The translations under genes were made by a program, and so were the position numbers. Positions 41,179-48,465 of a DNA stretch of 64,000 bases are shown piece by piece. The notes beneath the pieces were generated by a model that saw nothing but the letters and a program-made list of their open reading frames with translations, was not told where the DNA came from and did not search any database. Source of the stretch: Algoriphagus iocasae. GTDB taxonomy: Bacteria; Bacteroidota; Bacteroidia; Cytophagales; Cyclobacteriaceae. How positions within the stretch are numbered: position 1 is the first letter of the stretch; each line of letters opens with the position of its first letter. The stretch covers positions 1 to 64,000 of the forward strand of contig NZ_JACIJO010000001.1 of NCBI RefSeq assembly GCF_014206875.1, read 5' to 3'.

Positions 41179-41212
41179 TAATAGTTGGCAATGAATGTTG
41201 CTCTTTATATAA

Positions 41213-41240
41213 ATAAAAAGCGGAACGTAATTCCGCTTTC
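41213..41240 (-). terminator. Internal terminator-like hairpin of the tRNA cluster
   Basis: An AAAGCGGAA / TTCCGCTTT stem with a five-base loop and a T-rich minus-strand tail lies just downstream of tRNA-Arg. It may end part of the transcripts before the last tRNA-Lys. Confidence 0.75.
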
Positions 41241-41246
41241 GTAAAG

Positions 41247-41320
41247 TGATCCTGTCAGGACTCGAACCTGAAACCTACTGCTTAGAAGGCAGTTGCTCTA
41301 TCCAGTTGAGCTACAGGACC
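41247..41320 (-). tRNA. tRNA-Arg (TCT)
   Basis: Minus-strand cloverleaf: acceptor GGTCCTG / CAGGATC, anticodon arm ACTGC-CTTCTAA-GCAGT (anticodon TCT) and T-arm CAGGTTCGAGTCCTG. Discriminator A, no encoded CCA. Confidence 0.96.
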
Positions 41321-41368
41321 TGGATAAAATTTTGATCAATCATTAAGATCTCTCAAAGGTAAATAAAG

Positions 41369-41442
41369 TCGGGGTGGCAGGATTCGAACCTACGACCTCC
41401 ACATCCCAAATGTGGCGCGATACCGGGCTACGCTACACCCCG
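41369..41442 (-). tRNA. tRNA-Pro (TGG)
   Basis: Minus-strand cloverleaf: acceptor CGGGGTG / CACCCCG, anticodon loop TTTGGGA with anticodon TGG, and T-arm GTAGGTTCGAATCCTGC. Discriminator A, no encoded CCA. Confidence 0.96.
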
Positions 41443-41525
41443 AAACTTTCTTCTTAAACTCAAATACTTTTTAACTCCTTGCAAGTTAAACCTTGTTCTT
41501 TGCCAAATCGCTTTGACTAATTTAA

Positions 41526-41603
41526 GTGATCCCGCTGGGGCTTCCCGATATCGCTTCGCTTATCGGGACAGGCTTCTCGCCCTACCCATTGATTTCAATT
41601 TAA
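41526..41603 (-). repeat. 78-bp tRNA-Lys-derived unit, copy 2
   Basis: Identical to the unit at 41027-41104 and in the same place relative to tRNA-Lys copy 2. Together with the tRNA it makes a block of about 150 bp present twice in this cluster. Here the unit lies between tRNA-Lys and the leader of tRNA-Pro, with no terminator after it. Confidence 0.85.
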
Positions 41604-41604
41604 G

Positions 41605-41677
41605 TGATCCCGCTGGGGCTCGAACCCAGGACCCATACATTAAAAGTGTATTGCTCTACCAGCTGAGCTACGGAATC
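41605..41677 (-). tRNA. tRNA-Lys (TTT), copy 2
   Basis: Same sequence as copy 1. It is the first tRNA of the minus-strand cluster, about 100 bp downstream of a good promoter. Confidence 0.96.
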
Positions 41678-41786
41678 ATGATGTCTGAAAATTTTCAGAA
41701 ATTTTAACCACTTTTTTGTGGGATTTATACTTTCAAATTGACTCCCCGGCCTTGCTTTTTGCCAGATCATTGTCGTAATTGGACTG

Positions 41787-41818
41787 CAAATTTAAGCTAC
41801 TGATTTATAAATGCCAAA
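41787..41818 (-). promoter_or_regulatory. Promoter of the tRNA cluster
   Basis: On the minus strand TTTG (41818-41815), 20 nt, then TAAATTTG (41794-41787) fit the Bacteroidota consensus. The -33 box overlaps the first codons of the divergent gene at 41811. Confidence 0.65.
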
Positions 41819-42536
41819 CCCTAATTCAATCTTTCTTGCAAAATTTTTCATATTTATTATCTTCCTTTTACAAAGTATTAATTGTCAGGCAGATGTGATT
41901 GCTCTGGAAAAAGCAGATTCTTTGTTTCAGCAAAGAAGTTACAAGGAAGCGATGGAAATTTACCAGCAAAACTATCAACTAGGTATTTATTCGCCTGCGA
42001 TGTTGCTCAAAATGTCCTTCATTTCTGAGGGAATTGGAGACAAAGAGCATGCGACTCTTTACCTGAGTAAATACTACGATTTGAGCCCTAATTCTCAGAC
42101 AATTACTAAGATAAAAAGCCTTACTGGGCAAAGTAATCTGGTAGGGTATGAGGTGAGCGATGGAGAGCGATTTATCTTGTTTCTTGTCGAATATCAGGAG
42201 ATTATCGTCGGATCTTTATCCTTGTTTCTGTTGATTTCCTTAATCATGCTTTGGGTAAATGGAAGGAAAATAGCAGAGGCTAGATATTATTGGCCTTCTG
42301 TTTTGCTGATCATTTTGATTTTCGCGGCCAATAATTTCTTGAGAGCTCCAAGAACAGCTTTGATCACCCAAAGTCCAACCATGATTGTATCAAAGCCTAG
42401 CGCGGGCGGAGAGTTGGTTGACCGAGTAGAACCAGGTCATAGAGTGAAGATCAAATCCAGTAAGGATATCTGGTATGAGGTGGAATGGAAAAATAAAATA
42501 GCCTACATCAAAAAAGACAATGTCACCAGGCTATAA
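41811..42536 (+). CDS. TPR-SH3 membrane protein (BatE-like)
   Basis: 241 residues: an N-terminal hydrophobic leader (about 8-24), a TPR-like helical part (KADSLFQQRSYKEAMEIYQQ, about 34-53), two membrane helices (about 128-146 and 160-176) and a C-terminal SH3b domain (SPTMIVSKPSAGGELVDRVE onward). This order is like BatE proteins of Bacteroidota aerotolerance operons, but no other bat gene is nearby, so the label is structural only. It is divergent from the tRNA cluster and has a strong terminator. Confidence 0.65.
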   Translation: MPNPNSIFLAKFFIFIIFLLQSINCQADVIALEKADSLFQQRSYKEAMEIYQQNYQLGIYSPAMLLKMSFISEGIGDKEHATLYLSKYYDLSPNSQTITKIKSLTGQSNLVGYEVSDGERFILFLVEYQEIIVGSLSLFLLISLIMLWVNGRKIAEARYYWPSVLLIILIFAANNFLRAPRTALITQSPTMIVSKPSAGGELVDRVEPGHRVKIKSSKDIWYEVEWKNKIAYIKKDNVTRL

Positions 42537-42575
42537 AAAAAGAAGCTCTCGAAATTTCGAGAGCTTCTTTTTTTT
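42535..42575. terminator. Bidirectional terminator
   Basis: AGAAGCTCTCGAA / TTCGAGAGCTTCT form a near-perfect stem with A-rich and T-rich flanks. It serves both the BatE-like gene and the convergent DUF1080 gene. Confidence 0.9.
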
Positions 42576-43320
42576 AAAGTTTCTTAATCAGAAGATTTTT
42601 GAAGTAAACAAGATCTCCATGATCCTGTAGCGCAATACTTCCTTTCTTGAAAGTACCAAATCCAGGCATGTCCTTGAATTTACTGTCTGCAATCAGGGCT
42701 TCCCATTCTGGGGTCCACATCGTAGTGCTTACTACGGTTGTTCCGTTCAGAATTAATTCCAGTTTGCCATGGTCTGCAATAATCTCAGCATGATTCCACT
42801 CACCCCAAGGCTTCACTGTTTCCTCACTGCTAACGATCAAATCGTAAAGATCACCTGCTCTGTGGCTGATGATTTTAGCATCAGGATGGCCTTCGTTATC
42901 CAATACCTGCATTTCCATACCAGTATTCCAAGGGTATTGGTATTCCGGAGCCTCGTGCACATAGAAGATTACCCCGCTATTTCCATTTTCACCGATTTTC
43001 CAATCGTACTTGAAGTGGAAGTTCTCAAACTCCTCATCAGTCACAATATCGCCACCGTCACCTGTTTGCCATCCATCTTTGTTTCCGGCGTCTAAGTAAA
43101 TAGTACCTTCTTCGTCGATCTTCCAGGCTTTGCCTACTTCACCACCGCCGTATTTATGCCATCCGGCAAAAGTAGACCCGTCAGAAAGTGGGATCCACTC
43201 AGACTCTGGTGTAGTTTCGGTTTCTGCCATTTCGACAACTTCAGTTTCTGTAGATTTCTCTCCAGAACAAGAGGCAAGAATTCCTGCCAAAGCCAAAACG
43301 GCTAAAGATCTTTTGTTCAT
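42574..43320 (-). CDS. DUF1080 (3-keto-disaccharide hydrolase-type) lipoprotein
   Basis: 248 residues with a lipoprotein signal (MNKRSLAVLALAGILASC). The domain is the concanavalin-like fold of PF06439: WIPLSDGSTFAGWHKYG (about 41-57), GNSGVIFYVHEAPEYQYPWN (about 113-132) with the E/Y cluster, and GSIALQDHGDLVYFKNLLI near the end. PF06439 members hydrolyse 3-keto-glycosides. It is the last gene of a minus-strand set with a cytochrome c, a sugar isomerase and a Gfo/Idh/MocA enzyme, which fits that role. Confidence 0.88.
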   Translation of the reverse strand: MNKRSLAVLALAGILASCSGEKSTETEVVEMAETETTPESEWIPLSDGSTFAGWHKYGGGEVGKAWKIDEEGTIYLDAGNKDGWQTGDGGDIVTDEEFENFHFKYDWKIGENGNSGVIFYVHEAPEYQYPWNTGMEMQVLDNEGHPDAKIISHRAGDLYDLIVSSEETVKPWGEWNHAEIIADHGKLELILNGTTVVSTTMWTPEWEALIADSKFKDMPGFGTFKKGSIALQDHGDLVYFKNLLIKKL

Positions 43321-43324
43321 TCTC

Positions 43325-43750
43325 TTATTTCTTTAGCAACAATACATAAGCCACCATGTCTTTGGCGTCTTCCAAACTTACATTTGGGTGTGGAGGCATC
43401 GGCACTTCACCCCAAACTCCCACACCACCTGCGATTACTTTCTCAGCAAGCATGGTGATGTTTTCATCTGTACTTTCATACTTAGCAGCTACATCCGCAT
43501 AAGAAGGTCCTACAATCTTTCTTTCTACCATATGGCAAGAAGTACAATCTGAGGTTTTTAATTTTTCAAGACCTTTGATATAAATCGGGTCATTCTGATA
43601 TTTTTCCTCTAGGCTCATTTCTTTTGCCGGCTCAGCAGGCTTTGTTTCTGCTACAGTGGTAGTCTCAGATGATTTTTCAGCACCTCCGCAAGCGAAAGCC
43701 AATCCAGCCAATGCAGCTAGTCCCAGGTTTAACGGTTTTGTGATTTTCAT
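43325..43750 (-). CDS. c-type cytochrome, lipoprotein
   Basis: 141 residues. A lipobox (LAGLAFAC) is followed by a low-complexity TTVAETKPAEPAK linker and one class I cytochrome domain: heme site CTSCH (about 75-79) and the axial Met in GEVPMPPHPNVS. It should be membrane-tethered in the periplasm. It lies 4 bp upstream of the DUF1080 gene. In 3-keto-sugar dehydrogenases the electron acceptor is a c-type cytochrome, so it may accept electrons from the GMC enzyme at 48466 (inference). Confidence 0.9.
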   Translation of the reverse strand: MKITKPLNLGLAALAGLAFACGGAEKSSETTTVAETKPAEPAKEMSLEEKYQNDPIYIKGLEKLKTSDCTSCHMVERKIVGPSYADVAAKYESTDENITMLAEKVIAGGVGVWGEVPMPPHPNVSLEDAKDMVAYVLLLKK

Positions 43751-43774
43751 TTTTGTAGTAATTAATATGGGGTT

Positions 43775-44833
43775 TTAAATTCCTAAGATTTTCTTGTTGA
43801 ATGCCTCATCGGCACCCACGCCAGCGAAGTCGTCAAATGCTTTTTCAGTGACTCTAATGATATGTGAATCGATGAAAGGTGCGCCTTCTGCAGCTCCTTG
43901 CTCTGGATGCTTAATTGCACATTCCCACTCTAGAACGGCCCATCCATCGTAATCGTACTGCGAAAGTTTGCTAAAAATCCCAGCAAAATCAACTTGTCCG
44001 TCTCCTAAAGATCTGAATCGGCCAGCACGCTCTACCCATCCTTGGAATCCACCATACACACCTTGTTTACCAGTTGGGTTAAACTCAGCATCTTTTACGT
44101 GGAACATCTTGATTCTATCATGATAGAAATCAATGAATTGTAAATAGTCCAAGCATTGTAATACGAAGTGACTTGGATCATATAGGATATTTGCACGCTT
44201 GTGACCGTTTACTTTGTCCAAGAACATTTCGAAAGTAACGCCATCATGAAGATCCTCTCCAGGATGAAGCTCATAACAAACGTCCACTCCATTTTTATCG
44301 AACTCATTTAGGATAGGAGTCCATCTTTTTGCCAATTCGGTAAAACCGGTCTCAACCAATCCTGCGGGTCTTTGAGGCCATGGGTAAACAGTGTGCCACA
44401 TCAATGCTCCACTAAATGTAGCATGTGCTGTCAATCCCATGTTTTGGGAAGCTTTCGCTGCATACATTAACTGCTGCGTAGCCCATTCTGTTTTGCCCTT
44501 CAAGTCTCCTTTTAGGTTTGCTGGCGCAAAGCCGTCAAAAAGCTCGTTGTATGCTGGATGTACAGCTACCAACTGTCCTTGTAGGTGAGTAGATAATTCT
44601 GTGATCTGCATTCCGGCAGCTTCTACGATTCCTTTTACTTCGTCTGCGTAAGTCTTGCTTTCTGCGGCTTTTTGAAGATCAATTAATCTGCTATCCCAAG
44701 TTGGGATCTGAACGCCTTTATAGCCTAAGCCAGCTACCCAGTTACAGATGTTTTCTAAATTGTTAAATGGAGCCTGATCATCTGCAAACTGTGCAAGAAA
44801 AATGGCGGGTCCTTTAATAGTTTTCATTTTCAA
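43775..44833 (-). CDS. Sugar phosphate isomerase/epimerase family (TIM barrel)
   Basis: 352 residues without a signal peptide, probably cytosolic. AP endonuclease 2-like TIM-barrel features are visible: GYKGVQIPTWD (about 33-43), a metal Glu in VCYELHPGEDLHDG, NILYDPSHF, KMFHVKDAEF and WAVLEWEC, giving the His/Asp/Glu metal ligands. The family converts keto-sugars and related compounds. It lies between the Gfo/Idh/MocA gene and the cytochrome gene, so it probably acts on a product of 3-keto-sugar catabolism. Confidence 0.9.
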   Translation of the reverse strand: MKMKTIKGPAIFLAQFADDQAPFNNLENICNWVAGLGYKGVQIPTWDSRLIDLQKAAESKTYADEVKGIVEAAGMQITELSTHLQGQLVAVHPAYNELFDGFAPANLKGDLKGKTEWATQQLMYAAKASQNMGLTAHATFSGALMWHTVYPWPQRPAGLVETGFTELAKRWTPILNEFDKNGVDVCYELHPGEDLHDGVTFEMFLDKVNGHKRANILYDPSHFVLQCLDYLQFIDFYHDRIKMFHVKDAEFNPTGKQGVYGGFQGWVERAGRFRSLGDGQVDFAGIFSKLSQYDYDGWAVLEWECAIKHPEQGAAEGAPFIDSHIIRVTEKAFDDFAGVGADEAFNKKILGI

Positions 44834-44907
44834 TTTTGGTTTATTCCAAGGTCATTCAAATTTAAGAATGAATATCGCTCGGTACAGGTTTGAATTTTGA
44901 GTTTAAC

Positions 44908-46077
44908 TTATTTTTCAACGACAAATGGAGTCCATTTTTGGTCTGATTTGTTACTTTTTAAAACGTGATCGATGAATGCCATCCCTCTGATGCCATCTTC
45001 AATGCCTGGATAATCCTGCCATTCCGGCTTGGGAGTTTCTCCATTTTGCTCTGCATAGATACATCGCGCAAAATTTCGATACAAGTTAGCAAAGGCTTCC
45101 ACATATCCCTCAGGATGTCCTGCAGGAGTTCTAGTATTTTCATTCGCAAGAGATCCTAAATAGCCTGTGCCAGCCCTATAAATCTGATCTGGTTTGTCTG
45201 GCCATCTTACGGTTAAGGTGTTATTGAGCTCTTGTTCCCATTCCAAACCACCTTTTTCTCCATAAACACGGATTTTTAGATTGTTTTCTGCTCCAGTATC
45301 AGTTTGAGAAGCCATCAAAACTCCAGAAGCGCCATTGTCGAAACGCATCAAAACCACTCCGTCGTCATCAATTGGCCTGCCATCAACTTTGATGTAAAGG
45401 TCAGCGCAGAGATGTGTCATCTTTAGGCCAGAAACATATTCAGCCATATGAAAGGCATGGGTTCCGATATCTCCCATACAGCCCGCCAAGCCATTTTTGC
45501 TCGGATCAGTTCTCCAGGCCGCTTGTTTGTTGTTTTCTGATTCCAGTAATTTCCAGAGCCAGCCCTGAGGATATTCTACATAGACTTTTCTGACTTCCCC
45601 GATTTCTCCGTTGGCAATCATCTGTTTTGCCTGCTTGATCATAGGATAACCGGAATAGGTATGCGTCAAAAGAAAATGCTTATCAGAATTGCTTACAATT
45701 CTATAAAGGTCCTTTGCCTCTTGATAATTTAAAGTCAGGGGTTTGTCCAACGCGACATGAAAACCGTGTTTTAGGGCTTTTACAGTAGGGTCAAAATGGA
45801 CATTGTTGGGAGTGACGATACAAACTACATCAATCCTTTCGGATTCAGGCAGCTGAAGTTCTTTTTCAAACATTTCGTCATAGCTCGCATACACTCGCTC
45901 GGATGGCAGCATTAACTCCTCTCCACGGATCTTGGATTTTTCGGGATTGGAGCTAAATGCACCGGCAGCTAGTTCAAACATCCCATCCATCAATGCACCA
46001 TTGAGGTGGATGGCGCCGATAAATGATCCAGGACCACCGCCTATTAGTCCAATCTTTAATTTTTTTGTTGTTGACAT
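44908..46077 (-). CDS. Gfo/Idh/MocA-family oxidoreductase
   Basis: 389 residues, NAD(P)-dependent sugar dehydrogenase or reductase, cytosolic. The Rossmann start is KIGLIGGGPGSFIGAIH (about 8-24), the family Lys motif is HVALDKPLT (DKP, about 120-125) and the substrate domain has GGMGDIGTHAFHMAEY-like GCMGDIGTHAFHMAEY with the catalytic His/Asp. First gene of the minus-strand set; divergent from the NupG-type transporter across a 253-bp region. It could reduce 3-keto sugar to the normal sugar. Confidence 0.93.
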   Translation of the reverse strand: MSTTKKLKIGLIGGGPGSFIGAIHLNGALMDGMFELAAGAFSSNPEKSKIRGEELMLPSERVYASYDEMFEKELQLPESERIDVVCIVTPNNVHFDPTVKALKHGFHVALDKPLTLNYQEAKDLYRIVSNSDKHFLLTHTYSGYPMIKQAKQMIANGEIGEVRKVYVEYPQGWLWKLLESENNKQAAWRTDPSKNGLAGCMGDIGTHAFHMAEYVSGLKMTHLCADLYIKVDGRPIDDDGVVLMRFDNGASGVLMASQTDTGAENNLKIRVYGEKGGLEWEQELNNTLTVRWPDKPDQIYRAGTGYLGSLANENTRTPAGHPEGYVEAFANLYRNFARCIYAEQNGETPKPEWQDYPGIEDGIRGMAFIDHVLKSNKSDQKWTPFVVEK

Positions 46078-46141
46078 GGGTAAAATAGAATAGATTATTC
46101 TGGAATTAACAGGTTGAAATAATCGATAATTAGCTGAAATT

Positions 46142-46161
46142 CCTCGACACTTTAATCGAGG
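46142..46161. promoter_or_regulatory. Dyad in the divergent promoter region
   Basis: CCTCGACACTTTAATCGAGG has CCTCGA / TCGAGG arms with an eight-base spacer. It lies between the two divergent gene sets and may be an operator or a hairpin. The rest of this 253-bp gap is AT-rich, and no convincing promoter pair stands out. Confidence 0.4.
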
Positions 46162-46330
46162 TGAATAGATAATTGATTAATAGCTTCAGTATGGTATAAA
46201 TGGCTTTCAAAATTCTTTTTATCCAAAGATTTTCACTTACCAATCAAAGCCTTAAAATAAAGTAAAATGGTAAAAGTTTAAACTTTCTTTCCTAAATAGG
46301 GATATTTCCAGTTTACTAATCTAAAACTCT

Positions 46331-47557
46331 ATGCTAATCCGCACGAAATTTCAGCTCTCATTGATGATGTTTATGGAGTTCTTTATTTGGGGGGCATGGT
46401 TTGTGACTATGGGGACTTTTTTAGGTGCCAATTTGATGGCAAAAGATCAAGAAATCTCACTTGCCTTTTCTACCCAATCTTTCGGGGCAATCATCGCTCC
46501 TTTCATCGTTGGCTTAATTGCTGACCGATATTTTAACGCAGAGAAAATCCTTGGAATAATTCACGTGCTAGGAGCGCTATTGATGTTTGGGTTATATTCT
46601 GCAACAGATTTTTCAGGTTTTTTCCCGATTCTATTGGGGTACATGATTCTGTTTATGCCAACCCTCGCATTGGTCAATTCGATTTCATTTAACCAAATGA
46701 ATAATCCCGAAAAAGAATTTTCAGTGATTCGGGTTTGGGGGACAATCGGATGGGTGACTGCTGGTATTTTGATCAGTTTTTTAGGATGGGATAGTCAAAT
46801 GGGCTTGGACGATGGCTTATTGAAATATACCTGGTTGATGGCAGGTGGAGTTTCTTTTGTGCTGGGACTTTATAGTTTCTTCCTTCCCAAGACCCCTCCA
46901 AAAGCAAAATCAGCTGAAAAATTCAAACTTTCGGAGGTGATAGGCCTTGATGCATTGAAGCTCTTGAAGGATAGAAATTTTGCGATCTTCTTTATTTGCT
47001 CCATTCTGATCTGTATTCCTTTGGCATTTTACTATCAAAATGCCAGCCCATTTCTAACTGAAATTGGTTTGGAAAACTCAACAGGAAAAATGGCCATGGG
47101 GCAGGTTTCGGAAGTTGTTTTTATGCTTGCATTACCGATTTTCTTTTCCCGTTTTGGAGTAAAAACAACCCTTTTTGTCGCCATGCTGGCTTGGGCTGTG
47201 AGGTACCTATTGTTTGCTTTAGGTGATGCAAATGAAGGGGTATGGATGCTTTTGGTCGGGATTGGTCTTCATGGTATTTGTTATGATTTCTTCTTCGTAA
47301 GTGGGCAGATTTATACCGATTCACATGCTGGTGAAAAATACAAATCTTCCGCTCAGGGAATGATCACATTGGCTACCTATGGGGTAGGGATGCTCATAGG
47401 GTTTTGGGCAGCAGGCCAAATCTCCAATTATTATTTGGTAAATGAAGGGATTCACAATTGGAAGTCAATTTGGTTGATTCCTTCTGGTATTTCTGTGATG
47501 GTTTTGTTACTTTTCACGGCACTTTTTAAAAAAGAGCAAACTAAAATTTACAATTGA
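46331..47557 (+). CDS. NupG-type major facilitator transporter
   Basis: 408 residues with twelve hydrophobic segments. The N-terminus (LSLMMFMEFFIWGAWFVTMG, about 10-29) and FNQMNNPEKEFSVIRVWGTIGW (about 118-139) are typical of the nucleoside:H+ symporter family as found in Bacteroidota sugar-catabolic loci. Despite the family name, members in such loci probably import sugars or sugar derivatives. First gene of the plus-strand set; its stop overlaps a TTG in front of the next gene. Confidence 0.88.
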   Translation: MLIRTKFQLSLMMFMEFFIWGAWFVTMGTFLGANLMAKDQEISLAFSTQSFGAIIAPFIVGLIADRYFNAEKILGIIHVLGALLMFGLYSATDFSGFFPILLGYMILFMPTLALVNSISFNQMNNPEKEFSVIRVWGTIGWVTAGILISFLGWDSQMGLDDGLLKYTWLMAGGVSFVLGLYSFFLPKTPPKAKSAEKFKLSEVIGLDALKLLKDRNFAIFFICSILICIPLAFYYQNASPFLTEIGLENSTGKMAMGQVSEVVFMLALPIFFSRFGVKTTLFVAMLAWAVRYLLFALGDANEGVWMLLVGIGLHGICYDFFFVSGQIYTDSHAGEKYKSSAQGMITLATYGVGMLIGFWAAGQISNYYLVNEGIHNWKSIWLIPSGISVMVLLLFTALFKKEQTKIYN

Positions 47558-47562
47558 ACAAA

Positions 47563-48438
47563 ATGACCAAACCTGTAGATAATGGAAGAAGAGATTCTTT
47601 CAAGAAACTAATTGTAGGGGGTGCTGCATTCGGCAGTTTGTCCTCATTTGATATGAAAGAAGAACCTAAAGCTCTAAAAGGGAATATAACTCATGGTGTT
47701 TGTCACTGGTGTTTCAGGGATTACAGTTTGGAGGATTTTTGTGTTGAGGTAAAGAAAATCGGTATCAAAGGCGTTGATCTTATTGGGACGAAAGGTTGGG
47801 ATACACTAAAGAAACATGGGATATATTCTTCCATGTGTAATGGAGCGGAGATTAGCTTAACTGAAGGTTTTGGTGAGACCAAATACCATGATCAATTGGT
47901 TAAAAACTATACCGAGATGATTCCTTTAGTAGCCGAAGCAGGATACAAAAATCTGATCTGCTTCTCAGGAAACAGAAGAGGTATGGATGATGAGACTGGA
48001 TTGAAAAACTGTCAGGAAGGTTTGGAGAAAATTCTTCCGATTGCAGAAAAGCATGGAGTGATTATCCAGATGGAGCTTTTGAATAGCAAAATCAATCATA
48101 AAGATTACCTATGTGATAAATCAGCATTTGGTGTAGAGCTTTGCAAAAGACTTGGAAGTCCTAACTTTAAGCTGCTATTTGATATTTACCACATGCAAAT
48201 AGACGAAGGGGATTTGATCAGAAATATTACAGATTACCACGAATACATCGGGCATTATCACACCGCTGGTAATCCAGGTAGAAATGAACTAGGGGATGAT
48301 CAAGAAATCAATTACCCGGCAGTGATGAGAGCTATTTTGGCAACAGGCTATAAAGGCTATGTCTCTCACGAATTCATCCCTAAAAAAGAGGATAAAATGG
48401 CCTCCCTTGCTGAGGGGGTTGCAATATGTGATGTGTAA
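47563..48438 (+). CDS. TIM-barrel isomerase (hydroxypyruvate-isomerase-like), exported
   Basis: About 291 residues from ATG 47563; a TTG 9 bp earlier is a less likely start. The N-terminus NGRRDSFKKLIVGGAAFGS is a Tat-like leader. The barrel has IKGVDLIGTKGWD, IIQMELLNSK, LLFDIYHMQIDEGD, IGHYHTAGNPGRNE and GYVSHEFIPK, supplying the Glu/Asp/His/Glu metal site of hydroxypyruvate isomerase-type proteins. Substrate inferred to be a sugar derivative. Second gene of the plus-strand set. Confidence 0.87.
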   Translation: MTKPVDNGRRDSFKKLIVGGAAFGSLSSFDMKEEPKALKGNITHGVCHWCFRDYSLEDFCVEVKKIGIKGVDLIGTKGWDTLKKHGIYSSMCNGAEISLTEGFGETKYHDQLVKNYTEMIPLVAEAGYKNLICFSGNRRGMDDETGLKNCQEGLEKILPIAEKHGVIIQMELLNSKINHKDYLCDKSAFGVELCKRLGSPNFKLLFDIYHMQIDEGDLIRNITDYHEYIGHYHTAGNPGRNELGDDQEINYPAVMRAILATGYKGYVSHEFIPKKEDKMASLAEGVAICDV

Positions 48439-48465
48439 AGAAAATAATTAACAAATACCCTATTT

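Noticed and set aside
40981..41181. 66-codon frame, repeated at 41513-41707
   Set aside because: It is the antisense reading of tRNA-Lys and its 78-bp unit. The repetition is explained by the DNA duplication.
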